Assembly (NCBI GenBank): GCA_019802505.1
Contig: JAFMOC010000264.1
Location: 495,001-559,000 of the forward strand
DNA length: 64,000 nt
Direction of reading: 5' to 3'
Origin: Corydoras sp. C115
Taxonomy: Eukaryota; Chordata; Actinopteri; Siluriformes; Callichthyidae
Shown here: positions 1 through 9,643 of the stretch, in pieces
How positions within the stretch are numbered: the first letter of the stretch is position 1
Layout of the letters: the number at the start of each line of letters is the position of its first letter
Position numbers and translations under genes: made by a program
Notes under the pieces: generated by a model
Seen by the model: only the letters and a program-made list of their open reading frames with translations
What the model was told of the DNA's origin: nothing
Databases searched by the model: none

Positions 1-52
1 ACCGCGACCCTAATAGAGGATAAAGCGGGAGATAATGAATGAATGAATGAAT
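1..52 (+). mobile_element. V-SINE-like copy, 3' end only
   Basis: The window opens inside a copy. Only the terminal CGACCCTAATAGAGG block and an AATGAATG tail are present. It lies in the presumed dnajb11 intron. Confidence 0.85.
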
Positions 53-183
53 CTATTCATAATTTCTTGTGATAATATATAAACTATTTGCAAAATTACT
101 ACTAAAGGTGAATTTTAAGATTAATTCAAGTAATTGTACTTAAGCTCAAATATAATTATATATATGCATGCATGCATACATAT

Positions 184-420
184 ACTGGGGCAGTCATAGG
201 ATTGGGGTAATAGAACCAACCCTGTGAACTGAAGGTTCCCGGTTTGATTCCACGTCACATCCAAGCTCTATACCTGAAGTGCCCTTGGGCAAGGCCCCTA
301 ACCCCAATTGCTCCCCAGGTGCCGTATACAAGGATGCCCACCGCTTTAGGCACGTTTGCTCACTTCACTCAGTGTGTGTGTATGAGGCCATTAAGACCTT
401 AAGAAGCATAGATGTGTAAA
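184..420 (+). mobile_element. Second tRNA-derived SINE family, fragment
   Basis: A B-box-like GGTTCCCGGTTTGATTCC is followed by a block reading GCCCTTGGGCAAGGCCCC and then CCCAATTGCTCCCCAGG. That order is typical of a widespread fish tRNA-derived SINE, unrelated in sequence to the abundant V-SINE here. The copy is diverged and its ends are approximate. Confidence 0.6.
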
Positions 421-617
421 TATTCCAAATGAAAGCTACAAAGTGGGTGATTAGTGAACGTGCGATTCGCATAGGACTGGACAAAACTCACACTCACATC
501 TCCGATACCAAAGATAGACAAAATTGCTGCTAACATTGTATACCTGCTGTAATTGCTGCTGGAAACACTGTTTACGTTCATAACCATGGATATATTTTTG
601 CACCTTGCGGCTCACAC

Positions 618-633
618 CACTAGGGGGCCACCT
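618..633. promoter_or_regulatory. Candidate CTCF-binding motif
   Basis: CCACTAGGGGGCCACC matches the core of the vertebrate CTCF motif. It sits in non-repetitive DNA between two SINEs. Motif match only; occupancy is unknown. Confidence 0.35.
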
Positions 634-760
634 ACACTATTCCCTTCAATTTACTACTTGAATGTTTACTGTCCTGTATATTGGCTTGTATTTATTGCAA
701 TTTCATGCAATAAAACTTATAAATGAAACATTATATCTCAAACTATATATATATATATAT

Positions 761-1110
761 ATTCATTCATTATCTTATCCTCAATATTTATTCTCTATTA
801 GGGTCGCAGTGTGGTTCCCCATGCCCATCCAGGGGAGAACGTTTCGGGCGCTGGGCAGATGCACCCACGACAGGGCACCAATCTATCACTGGGCACACAC
901 TCACTCACACAGACACACTCTATATGGGGCAATTTGGAGAACTCAATTGACTCGATCCATGTTTTTGGACTGTGGGAGGAAACCGGAGAACCCAGAGGAA
1001 ACCCACGCGGACACGGGGAGAACATGGAAACTCCACCCAGATTGGGATTCGAACCGGGAATCCCTAGCGCTGAGAGGAGAACATGCTAACCACTAAGCCA
1101 CCGTGCCGCC
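761..1110 (-). mobile_element. V-SINE-like copy, near full length
   Basis: The copy runs from an ATTCATTCATTATC tail to the GCCGCC head, so it lies on the minus strand. The tail block is disturbed (ATCCTCAATATTTATTC in place of the usual CGCTTTATCC). Its tail abuts a (TA)n run at 743-760. Confidence 0.9.
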
Positions 1111-1133
1111 AAAAATATATGTTTTTTTTGTAA

Positions 1134-1460
1134 TCCATCCATCCATTATCTTCCGCTTTATCCTCTATTAGGGTCGCGGTGGGGTTCCCCATGCCCATCC
1201 AGGGGAGAACGTCTCGGGCGCTGGGTAGATCCACCCAGGACAGGACACCAATCCATCGCTGGGCACACACTCACTCACACACACACACTCTATATGGGGC
1301 AATTTGGAGAATTCAATTGACTTTATCCATGTTTTTGGACTGTGGGAGGAAACCGGAGAACCCGGAGGAAACCCATGCGGACACGGGGAGAACATGGAAA
1401 CTCCACCCAGATGGGGATTGGAACCAGGAATCCCTAGCGCTGAGAGGAGAACATGCCGCC
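1134..1460 (-). mobile_element. V-SINE-like copy with deleted head segment
   Basis: Tail, central domain and B box are intact. The sequence jumps from GGAGAACATG straight to CCGCC, deleting the A-box region of the tRNA-like head. Confidence 0.9.
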
Positions 1461-1735
1461 CTTTTTTTTTTTTGTAATATAAACAGAAATATATTCTCAT
1501 TGTCTCATTAACGGATAATCCGATCTGTCCAGCAGTAATAGCGGTTAACATTAATTTATAAATGTCTGACAAAATGCTATTCAGATCCCCATACTGTATA
1601 TTTTTCAGGTGCTTTTTAACTGCGTGTCATCGACGGGTTTACATCTTGTATATGAGACGCTTACATCTGGTTTACACTTTATACATGATGATTTTAAGTC
1701 TATTTTAAAGTATATTTCTGTTCTTTTTGTTGCAG

Positions 1736-1868
1736 TTTCTTTGGTGACTTCGGCTTTATGTTCGGAGGGAACAGACAGCAACAGGATCGGAACATACCAA
1801 GGGGGAATGACATCGTGCTCGATCTTGAAGTCACACTGGAGGAGGTTTATTCTGGGAATTTTGTGGAG
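1736..1868 (+). CDS. dnajb11: dnajb11 exon (first visible): Gly/Phe-rich segment and start of substrate-binding region
   Basis: DnaJ homolog B11 (ERdj3) is a soluble ER-lumen Hsp40 that delivers unfolded clients to the Hsp70 BiP and stimulates its ATPase. This exon begins after a TTTTTGTTGCAG acceptor with one base completing a codon. It then reads FFGDFGFMFGG, RQQDRNIPRG and LEVTLEEVYSGNFVE, and ends in phase 0 at a GAG/GTAAGG donor. These match the vertebrate family from about residue 108. The N-terminal signal peptide and J domain must lie upstream: nothing resembling them is found in 1-1735, which looks like intron. The following 2.49 kb intron is enlarged by a hAT element starting 12 bp after the donor and by five V-SINE copies. 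Identity is very secure. Confidence 0.96.
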
Positions 1869-1880
1869 GTAAGGTTAATG

Positions 1881-2870
1881 CAGTGATTCTCAATTATTTT
1901 CTGTTAAGCCCCCTCTAGGAAGAAGAAAACTTTTTGCGCCCCCCCCCCCCCCACACACACACTCACCACCCCCCCACCCCGTACATGACAAAATGAGATG
2001 AAAAAGTATTTTTACACAACTGTAGTATGATTAGTCTATAAATTTGTTATAAGTACCCCTCTTTTGTTTAAAGAAAACAAAAAAGAAAGAAATATAGATC
2101 GACTTAGAACAAAGAATAATTTTAACTTTGTTTTTTTAGTTTGTAACAGAAACGAATGAAATCCTTATTCAAACGCGAAACATTTTTGAACTGACTGGCG
2201 TTTGATACTGAAAAATTGGAAAAAATAAATGAAATAAAATCAATAAATAATAATAAATTCAAATTCATCAGCGACATTAATTCAGGAGCTCAATTTATTA
2301 ACACTTTAACCTACAAAACCAAAATGAATACAACAATTTGTGCTGTTTTTTTTAATCAAAATTAGGAAGTCAGAACTAATGTCTCCAACGCGTCCGTTTA
2401 GCAGCGCACAGCTTTTCTGAAGTAGCTTTCATAACGCGTTATAAATGCTGGCTGTACGCGTCACGTTTTCGATTAAAAACTCAAGCGGCTTATCAGCGTT
2501 ATCGGGGTGTCATGTCTTACTTCACTTTTTTGTCATTTATTCACGCATTTATTTTTATGTCATTTATTTCACGCTGTCCGCTGCCAACATTTAAAGACAC
2601 TGAAGACACACCGCTCTTTCTTCGTCTCCACCTCAGTTACAGTGAATCCAAGCGCTACATTCGCTTTGACATTTAGTTTTCGGTTGACTTTTGTTGCTCT
2701 TGTTATCTTCGTCTCTCTCCTCGTCTCTGTTAAATATTTCTCCATGTTTTTTCTTGAGGGTTTGTTCAGTACACTTAATATCACTTGCTCTGTGATTTCT
2801 TGTTATGCGCCCCCCAGGCACCGCACTGCGCCCCCCCAGGGGGGCGCGCCCCACTATTTGAGAAACACTG
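1881..2870. mobile_element. Non-autonomous hAT-type DNA transposon
   Basis: The ends are short inverted repeats: CAGTGATTCTCAA on the left and TTGAGAAACACTG on the right, matching one base short of perfectly and typical of hAT elements. An exact 8 bp target duplication GGTTAATG flanks it at 1873-1880 and 2871-2878, the length hAT transposases make. Both ends carry C-rich subterminal tracts (CCCCCCAGG motifs). No transposase reading frame is present in about 990 bp. It lies inside the dnajb11 intron, 12 bp from the splice donor. Confidence 0.88.
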
Positions 2871-3080
2871 GGTTAATGGTAACTTAGGGGGGCGTACTGT
2901 TTGTTGATGTGGGTCCTATTTTTGCTTTGTAACTAACTAACAGTGGACCAGGTCATGTCTAGGTGGGTTTGTTTTATTTATAAACGACTAGTTCTGGTCC
3001 TTTTTTAAAATTAAGGATATAAGGATGGTCGGATATAAAAGGCTCCAAGGTTCTACCCTACAGTGTTCTCCAGTTTATCT

Positions 3081-3399
3081 CCATCCATCCATTATCTTCC
3101 GCTTTATCCTCTATTAGGGTCGCGGGGGGGAGGGGGGTTCCCCATGCCCATCCTGGGGAGAAAGTTTCGGGCGCTGGGCAGATACACCCAGGACAGGACG
3201 CCAATCTAACACTGGGCACGCACTCACTCACACAGACACACTCTATATGGGGCAATTTGGAGAATTCAATTGCCCTTGATCCATGTTTTTGGACTGTGGG
3301 AGGAAACCCACGCGGACACGGGGAGAACATGGAAACTCCACCCAGATGAGGATTCGAACCGGGAATCCCTAGTGCTGAGAGGAGAACATGCTAACCACA
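3081..3399 (-). mobile_element. V-SINE-like copy, head truncated
   Basis: Tail CCATCCATCCATTATC to GCTAACCACA. It lacks the last part of the head and has an internal deletion that removes AACCGGAGAACCCGG. An interrupted G tract replaces the usual GGTGGGG. It is head-to-head with the next copy. Confidence 0.88.
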
Positions 3400-3423
3400 A
3401 TTATGTTTAATTGTAATCTAGTT

Positions 3424-3773
3424 GGGTGGCTTAGTGGTTAGCATGTTCTCCTCTCAGCACTAAGGATTCCCGGTTCGAATCCCAATCTGGGTGGAGTTTT
3501 CATGTCTTCCCCATGTCCGTGTGGGTTTCCACTGGGTTCTCCGGTTTCCTCCCACAGTCCAAAAACATGGATTAAGGTCAATCGAATTCTCCAAATTGCC
3601 CCATATAGAGTGTGTCTGTGTGAGTGAGTGTGTCCAGCGATGGATTGGTGTCCTGTCCTGGGTGTATCTGCCCAGCACCCGAGACGTTCTCCCCTGGATG
3701 GGCATGGGGAACCCCACCGCGACCCTAATGGAGGATAAAGTGGAAGATAATGGATGGCTGGATGGATGGATGG
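3424..3773 (+). mobile_element. V-SINE-like copy, first unit of a dimer
   Basis: Full-length unit with GGTGGCTTAGTGG A box and GGTTCGAATCC B box. It is followed head-to-tail by a second unit. The pair together is flanked by AATCTAGTT at 3415-3423 and 4129-4137, a probable target duplication. Confidence 0.92.
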
Positions 3774-3784
3774 TTTTGTGGCAG

Positions 3785-4128
3785 GGCGGCACGGTGGCTT
3801 AGTGATTAGCATGTTCTCCTCTCAGCACTAAGGATTCCTGGATCGAATCCCAATCTGGGTGGAGTTTCCATGTTCTCCCCATGTCCGTGTGGGTTTCCTC
3901 CGGGTTCTCCAGTTTCCTCCCACAGTCCAAAAACATGGATTAAGGTCAATCGAATTCTCCAAATTGCCCCATATAGAGTGTGTCTGTGTGAGTGAGTGTG
4001 TGTCCAGCGATGGATTGGCACCCTGTCCTGGGTGTATCTGCCCAGCGCCCGAGACGTTCTCCCCTGGATGGGCATGGGGAACCCCCCCCGCGACCCTAAT
4101 AGAGGATAAAGCAGAAGATAATGGATGG
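3785..4128 (+). mobile_element. V-SINE-like copy, second unit of a dimer
   Basis: Full length. It is joined to the preceding unit by a linker containing GATGGTTTTGTGGCAGGGC, a sequence that recurs beside the copies at 8.9-9.6 kb. Confidence 0.93.
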
Positions 4129-4358
4129 AATCTAGTTTGCGCCTTAATTTTTGTTTCACAAGGCATCCAAAAAAATCTTTCTTTGACGTATTTATCAAAA
4201 TTAAAAGTCCCATTTGGTCTCATGCTAATATGTAACCTAATCATAGTTCAATCGTACACTTTAAGACCTTATTTTATTTGTACGTGTTAAGCTAAAAGAG
4301 CCACAGACGACTTGTTGTACCTCAGGATATGATCCAGCGCATTGTTCTGACTTTGTAG

Positions 4359-4501
4359 GTGGTACGAACCAAACCTGTGGCCAAAGAGGCTCCAGGCAAA
4401 AGGAAATGTAATTGCCGCCAGGAAATGAGAACCACTCAGCTCGGACCGGGCCGCTTCCAAATGACACAGGAAGTCGTCTGCGATGAGTGCCCCAACATTA
4501 A
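4359..4501 (+). CDS. dnajb11: dnajb11 exon: cysteine-rich insertion of ERdj3
   Basis: The exon opens after CTTTGTAG in phase 0 with VVRTKPVAKEAPGKRKCNC and ends two bases into a codon at AA/GTAACT. It carries the C-x-C pair in KCNCRQEM and the C-x2-C pair in VVCDECPN. These form the cysteine-rich insertion that distinguishes ERdj3 from other class B J-proteins, and they are disulphide-bonded in the ER. Between them, RTTQLGPGRFQMTQE is essentially the family sequence. All four cysteines are kept, so the exon looks functional. Confidence 0.97.
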
Positions 4502-4587
4502 GTAACTTCTTTCATCCTCTTCAGCTAAACATTTCTTTAAATCCAGAAAAAAATGTATTCAAGAAAGGCATTGTAACTGTTTTTCAG

Positions 4588-4670
4588 GCTTATTAACGAA
4601 GAAAGAACCCTGGAGGTGGAGATCGAGCAGGGGGTCAGAGACGAGATGGAGTACCCCTTTATTGGGGAAG
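4588..4670 (+). CDS. dnajb11: dnajb11 exon: C-terminal domain I segment
   Basis: After a TTTTTCAG acceptor, one base completes the Lys codon. The exon then reads LINEERTLEVEIEQGVRD and MEYPFIGE and ends one base into the Gly codon at a GTATCG donor. It encodes beta strands of the substrate-binding domain. The intron on its 5' side is only 86 bp. Confidence 0.97.
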
Positions 4671-4757
4671 GTATCGTGTGGCATATGATGTTTACATCAG
4701 AACAGGCTTCGGTTTTAAATGTGTAAACTCATATTTATGGAATTCTTTTGCTCATAG

Positions 4758-4815
4758 GTGAACCTCATATTGATGGAGAACCTGGAGACCTTCGCTTTCG
4801 CATCAAAGTCTTGAA
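4758..4815 (+). CDS. dnajb11: dnajb11 exon: short hinge exon
   Basis: A 58 bp exon reading GEPHIDGEPGDLRFRIKVLK, between a CTCATAG acceptor and a GTAAGA donor. The GEPG-D-L motif is the glycine hinge shared by J-protein C-terminal domains. The phases (two bases in, two bases out) fit both neighbours. Confidence 0.97.
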
Positions 4816-4859
4816 GTAAGATATTAAAGGAACCCAAATTCATTTGATCTCATCTTCCC

Positions 4860-4920
4860 CTTAATCCTATACTGCAAATTAGATTCCGGGGAGAACGCTT
4901 CAGGCACTGGGCAGATGTAG
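4860..4920 (-). mobile_element. V-SINE-like fragment, degenerate
   Basis: TTAATCCTATACTG followed by GGGGAGAACGCTTCAGGC matches the 3' third of the SINE. It is cut off before a (CA)n(TA)n run. Confidence 0.6.
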
Positions 4921-4927
4921 CCACAGC

Positions 4928-4930
<3 letters not shown>

Positions 4931-4972
<42 letters not shown>
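4931..4972. repeat. (CA)n(TA)n microsatellite
   Basis: A compound dinucleotide tract between a SINE fragment and the next SINE copy, within the dnajb11 intron. Confidence 0.95.
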
Positions 4973-4974
<2 letters not shown>

Positions 4975-4975
4975 C

Positions 4976-5305
4976 AATCATTATCTTCCGCTTTATCCTA
5001 TATTAGGGTCGCGGGGGGTTCCCCATGCCCATCTAGGGGAGAACGTCTCGGGAGCTGGGCAGATACACCCAGGACAGGACGCCAATCTATCACTGGACAC
5101 ACACTCACTCACACAGACACACTCTATATGGGGTAATTTGGAGAACTCAATTGACTTGATCCATGTTTTTGGACTGTGGGAGGAAACCGGAGAACCAGGA
5201 GGAAACCCAGGGGAAAACATGGAAACTCCACCCAGATTGGGATTGGAACCGGGAATCCCTAGCGCTGAGAGGAGAACATGCTAACCACTAAAATACGGTG
5301 CCACC
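4976..5305 (-). mobile_element. V-SINE-like copy, near full length
   Basis: Runs from CAATCATTATCTTCCGC to ACGGTGCCACC. It has a short deletion around the CACGCGGACACGG block. Located in the 957 bp dnajb11 intron. Confidence 0.9.
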
Positions 5306-5365
5306 AGACTAGAATACATATAAAATAAAATCTATTTGAAATATGTGTAAAATACTTATATACTT

Positions 5366-5706
5366 GGTGGCTTAGTGGTTGGCATGTTCTCCTCTCAGTT
5401 CTAGGGATTCCCAGTTCGAATCCCAATATGGGTGGAGTTTCCATGTTCTCGCCGTGTCCGCATGGGTTTCCTCCGGGTTCTCCGGTTTGCTCCCACAGTC
5501 CAAAAACATGGATCAAGGTCAATTGAATTCTACAGATTGCCCCATATAGAGTGTGTCTGTGTGAGTGAGTGTGTGCCCAGCGATAGATTGGCGCCCTGTC
5601 CTGGGTGTATCTGCCCAGCGCCCGAAAAGTTCTCCCCTGGATGGGCATGGGGAACCCCCCCGCGACCCTAATAGAGGATAAAGCGGAAGATAATGGATGG
5701 ATGGAT
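5366..5706 (+). mobile_element. V-SINE-like copy, near full length
   Basis: Starts at the A box (GGTGGCTTAGTGG) and ends in AATGGATGGATGG. It lies in the same intron and opposite to the previous copy, so the two could pair as an inverted repeat in the pre-mRNA. Confidence 0.92.
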
Positions 5707-5772
5707 ACTTGTATACTTATAAATACTTATATTTATATAAGTCTAATTACATTGTATGTTTTGTACCGTTAG

Positions 5773-5884
5773 GCACCCTGTATTTGAACGTAGAGGCGAT
5801 GACCTGTATACAAACGTCACCATTACGCTGGTGGAGGCTCTGGTAGGTTTCGAGATGCATATCAGACATCTGGATGGACACAAG
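5773..5884 (+). CDS. dnajb11: dnajb11 exon: C-terminal domain II with N-glycosylation site
   Basis: After a CCGTTAG acceptor the exon reads HPVFERRGDDLYTNVTITLV and GFEMHIRHLDGHK, ending in phase 0 at a GTGAGC donor. The NVT sequon corresponds to the single conserved N-glycan site of ERdj3, consistent with an ER-lumenal protein. FERRGDDLY and HLDGHK are family landmarks. Confidence 0.97.
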
Positions 5885-5963
5885 GTGAGCGCCATCGTCA
5901 TCTCATTTACGCTTTCAGGCGATTTACGAATTCCCACTTGAACTGCTGATTGGGCCGTTTCAG

Positions 5964-6123
5964 GTTCACATCGTCAGGGACAAAATCACCAAACCTGGAG
6001 CTCGCATCTGGAAGAAGGGGGAAGGTCTCCCCAGCTTTGACAACAACAACATCCGGGGCTCCCTTATAATCACGTTTGATGTAGACTTCCCCAAAGAGCA
6101 ACTTAGTGACCAGCAGAAAGAAG
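5964..6123 (+). CDS. dnajb11: dnajb11 exon: C-terminal domain II
   Basis: The acceptor is CCGTTTCAG. The exon reads VHIVRDKITKPGARIWKKGE, then GLPSFDNNN and GSLIITFDVDFPKEQLSDQQ, and ends one base into a codon at a GTATCA donor. It covers the end of the second beta-barrel domain and the start of the dimerisation helix. Confidence 0.97.
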
Positions 6124-6208
6124 GTATCAGAGTAGAGGATTAATAATGTACTGCGATGTTTTGACCTCGTAGTGACCCCAATACCAATGCCATTCCCTCT
6201 TTGTGTAG

Positions 6209-6273
6209 GTATAAGGCAGCTATTGAAGCAGACTCCATCTCAGACGGTATATAACGGCCTGCAGGGATACTGA
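6209..6273 (+). CDS. dnajb11: dnajb11 last exon and stop codon
   Basis: After TTTGTGTAG the exon reads GIRQLLKQTPSQTVYNGLQG plus a final Tyr, then TGA at 6271-6273. The seven visible exons total 754 coding bases: 250 residues plus stop, after one base of a split codon. Added to the expected 108 upstream residues this gives the usual length of 358, with no frameshift or internal stop. The C-terminus has no KDEL-type signal, as expected for ERdj3, which is held in the ER through its partners. Confidence 0.97.
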
Positions 6274-7035
6274 CGCGCCAGCCAACCAAATCAGGACTGA
6301 TTACTCAAGACAGTTTCCACACACCAGTTCTACATCCAGAACCGAGCATGGAGGGTTTATTTATTTTTGTCAAGCCGTTCTCGGGATAGGTTAAGTGTTT
6401 GTAGGTTTTTAATACTTTCGTTCAGCATTTTTTAAATCTGGTTTCGTGACTCAAGATGGAAAAAAAAAAAAATACCCGGAAATTTTAATTTCATTTTCCA
6501 ACCTTATGTTGCTTACTTTAGTTCCAGCCGTTAGATTTATTTTATTTTATTTTATTTCTTTTCACGTTTTATTAATTTGGATTCTCATTGGTCGACCACT
6601 ACCCCCAACTACCACGGCAGAGAAGCCTGAGAATTCATCCAAAGACTCTTTTTTAGGGCTACCTCCCTGCTGTCCACCCTAAAGACTGAGTGTTTTCTTA
6701 TTTTGCCCTTCGTCTGAGGAGTTTCTGATTGTTTATCCGTAGGCAGGTTACTCATTTTTCATCCTGACATTTTTCGTTTCGCTACAAGTTCCGATCTGTT
6801 AACCGTCAGATGACCTAAAACACATTTTCAGAGTGGGAAACAGTCTTCAGTCTGCACGGCCCGTATCTTTTTCGTTGCAAGTCATCGCCGACCCTCCTTG
6901 ACCACCAACACGCTGTTATGTTGCCACTGGAAATTGTCCAGACGCCCAACGGAGAGCCATGTGTGAGAGTTTTCCAAAAAAAAAAACAAAAAAAAAATTC
7001 CAAGAAAATAAAAAAAATTTCTAACAATGTCTTTA
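6274..7035 (+). other. dnajb11: Probable dnajb11 3' untranslated region
   Basis: Non-repetitive sequence follows the stop. An AATAAA hexamer sits at 7007-7012 in an A-rich stretch and is a candidate polyadenylation signal; the true 3' end cannot be fixed from sequence. A T-rich stretch at 6536-6560 and an A run at 6976-6997 are the only simple sequence. No downstream gene is visible for many kilobases. Confidence 0.55.
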
Positions 7036-7098
7036 CTGAAACCTGGTTACTTCTCACTTTTTAAAACATATAGGTTATATACTTTTTTTTTCAAAATA

Positions 7099-7574
7099 TA
7101 CACTCACCAGCCATTTTATGAGGTACAGCTCATTGTTTCTTCACTTTAACAACAAGTGGAATGGACTTTGTAGTTCTACACTTCCATTCTGTAGTCCATC
7201 TGGTTTTCTACATACTCTTAGTCCTCTTCACTCTGTTCTCTGGTGGTGGATGAGGGTACGAGTGGATCAGACTCCTGTATATTTTGATTGATGGACTATT
7301 CTCTGTCCAGCAGCACTGCTGTGTCTGATCCACTTGTACAGCACAACACACACTAACACACCTGCCCCACCATGTCAGTATCACTACAGTACTGAGACTC
7401 ATACCTCCTCTGTGGTATAAACCTCCTGATTAGTAGAGAACATACTAAAGCAGACTAACTGCAGTACATAATATCCTTGTAGAACTACGAAGTCCATCTA
7501 ATAATCAGTGGAACTGTAAAACAGACTGAGAATGGAGACCTGAGGCAGTGGAGCTAACAAAACAGCCAGTAAGT
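7099..7574. mobile_element. Non-autonomous inverted-repeat element of an otophysan-type family
   Basis: The ends are imperfect inverted repeats: TACACTCACCAGCCATTTTA on the left, and AAAACAGCCAGTAAGTGTA on the right in complement. A better inner pair lies at 7161-7180 and 7478-7497 (19 of 20 matching, core GTAGTTCTACA). Inner text such as CTGTGTCTGATCCACTTG and CCACCATGTCAGTATCAC belongs to a repeat I recall as very common in characins and catfishes. No coding capacity is visible. Confidence 0.65.
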
Positions 7575-7596
7575 GTAACATCCATAGCATAGTATG

Positions 7597-7620
7597 ATAT
7601 ATATATATATATATATATAT
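7597..7620. repeat. (TA)n microsatellite
   Basis: Alternating T and A directly before the head of the next SINE. Confidence 0.95.
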
Positions 7621-7621
7621 A

Positions 7622-7964
7622 GCGGTGCGGTGGCTTAGTGGTTAGCACGTTCTCCTCTCTGCACTAGGGATTTCCGGTTTGAATCCCCATCTGGGTGGAG
7701 TTTCCATGTTCTCCCCGTGTCCGCATGGGTTTCCTCCGGGTTCTCCGGTTTCCTCCCACAGTCCAAAAACATGGATCAAGTCAATTGAGTTCTCAAAATT
7801 GCCCCATATAGAGTGTGTCTGTGTGAGTGAGTGTGTGTCCAGCGATGGATTGGCGTCCTGTCCTGGGTCTATCTGCCCAGCGCCCGAAACGTTCTCCCCT
7901 GGATGGGCATGGGGAACCCCACCGCGACCCTAATAGAGGGTAAAGCGGGAGATAATGGATGGAT
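7622..7964 (+). mobile_element. V-SINE-like copy, full length
   Basis: Head GCGGTGCGGTGGCTTAGTGG to tail AATGGATGG. The tail runs into (TA)n, then the next copy follows in the same direction. Confidence 0.94.
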
Positions 7965-7986
7965 ATATATATATATATATATATAT

Positions 7987-8308
7987 GGTTAGCATGTTCT
8001 CTCAGCGCTAGGGATTCCCGGTTCGAATCCCCATCTGGGTGGAGTTTCCATGTTCTCCCCGTGTCTGCGTGGGCTTCCTCCGGGTTCTCCGGTTTCCTCC
8101 CACAGTCCAAAAACATGGATCAAGTCAATTGAGTTCTCCACATTGCCCCATATAGAGTGTGTCTGTGTGAGTGAGTGTGTGCCCAGCGATAGATTGGCGT
8201 CCTGTCCTGGGTCTATCTGTCCAGTGCCCGAAACGTTCTCCCCTGGATGGGCATGGGGAACCCCACCGCGACCCTAATAGAGGATAAAGCGGGAGATAAT
8301 GAATGAAT
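7987..8308 (+). mobile_element. V-SINE-like copy, A box missing
   Basis: Starts at GGTTAGCATGTTC, so the first 15-20 bases including most of the A box are lost. Otherwise complete to GATAATGAATG. Confidence 0.92.
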
Positions 8309-8548
8309 ATATATAGTGAATTTTCAGAGAAAGTGTACAGTGTGTTCAAACATTTAAATCTATACAGTAAAGTAAACCTAAAGCATCATCTTCATTTAAG
8401 TGACCGTTAATTGTGAAAAAAGATCCTACAAAGAACCTAAAAGCGTATAAATACACTATAAATACATCAAATTAGCTCATTAAGAGCCAACGGAAATGCA
8501 TTGGTTATTTCAGTAAACCTTACACTACCTGTAAATACTCTAAATGTC

Positions 8549-8563
8549 CAGCAGAGGGCGACA
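8549..8563. promoter_or_regulatory. Candidate CTCF-binding motif
   Basis: CCAGCAGAGGGCGAC fits the CTCF core. It lies in a 370 bp stretch (8309-8682) of AT-rich unique DNA that holds no gene or known repeat. Motif match only. Confidence 0.35.
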
Positions 8564-8682
8564 ACCTTCAAAAAAACATAAATCGCCTCAGAAAAAAAAG
8601 CATTAGAGCCCATGGTAAGAATTATGGAATCAGCCCTCCGTTCGTATTCTGACTTTTTAATCTCATCATTCGGACTTACTAA

Positions 8683-8875
8683 GTCTATATGGGGCAATTT
8701 AGAGAATTCAATTAACTTGATCCATGTTTTTGGACTGTGGGAGGAAACCAGAGAACCTGGAGGAAACCCACGTGGACACGGGGAGAACATGGAAACTCCA
8801 CCCAGATTGGGATTCGAACCGGGAATCCCTAGCGCTGAGAGGAGAACATACCAACCACTAAGCCACCGTGCCGCC
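8683..8875 (-). mobile_element. V-SINE-like copy, 3' truncated
   Basis: Only the 5' half is present (TATATGGGGCAATT to GTGCCGCC). It is the first unit of a three-unit repeat in which each SINE head is followed by CTGCCACAAAACCATCTTCT. Confidence 0.9.
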
Positions 8876-8899
8876 CTGCCACAAAACCATCTTCTGATA

Positions 8900-9244
8900 T
8901 TCATTCATTCATTATCTTCCGCTTTATCCTCTATTAGGGTCACGGTGGGGTTCCCCATGCCCATCCAGGGGAGAACATCTCGGGCGCTGGGCAGATACAC
9001 CCAGGACAGGGTGCCAATCCATCGCTGGGCACACACTCACTCACACACACATACTATATGGGGCAATTTTGAGAATTCAATTAACTTGATCCATGTTTTT
9101 GGACTGTGGGAGGAAACCGGAGAACCCGGAGGAAACCCCCGTGGACACGAGGAGAACATGGAAACTCCACCCAGATTGGGATTCGAACCGGGAATCCCTA
9201 GCGCTGAGAGGAGAACATGCTAACCACTAAACCACCGTGCCGCC
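8900..9244 (-). mobile_element. V-SINE-like copy, middle unit of triplet
   Basis: Full length. The 22-base linker starting CTGCCACAAAACC occurs at 8876, 9245 and 9616, giving a period of 369-371 bp. Confidence 0.93.
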
Positions 9245-9267
9245 CTGCCACAAAACCATCTTCTGAC

Positions 9268-9615
9268 ATTCATTCATTCATCATCTCCCGCTTTATCCTC
9301 TATTAGGGTCGAGGTGGGGTTCCCCATGTCCATCCAGGGCAGAACGTCTCGGGCGCTGGGCAGATACACCCAGGACAGGGTACCAATCCATCGCTGGGAA
9401 CACACTCACTCACACACACACACTCTATATGGGGCAATTTGGAGAACTCAATTGACTTGATCCATGTTTTTGGACTGTGGGAGGAAACCAGAGAACCTGG
9501 AGGAAACCCAGGTGGACACGAGGAGAACATGGAAACTCCACCCAGATTGGGATTCGAACCGGGAATCCCTAGTGCTGAGAGGAGAACATGCTAACCACTA
9601 AGACACCATGCCGCC
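9268..9615 (-). mobile_element. V-SINE-like copy, last unit of triplet
   Basis: Full length, closely similar to the preceding unit, so the array probably grew by local duplication. Confidence 0.93.
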
Positions 9616-9643
9616 CTGCCACAAAACCATCTTCTGAGATGTT

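Noticed and set aside
1..1735. Search for the upstream J-domain exons of dnajb11
   Set aside because: No text resembling the HPD motif, the J-domain helices or the signal peptide occurs here. The stretch is SINEs and AT-rich intron.
8050..8277. Recurring open frames of about 75 residues (FSPCPRGFPPGSPVSSHSPK type) at dozens of places
   Set aside because: They are translations of the V-SINE in one frame. They differ in start and end with each copy, have no splice or promoter context, and the element is a polymerase III-type retroposon.
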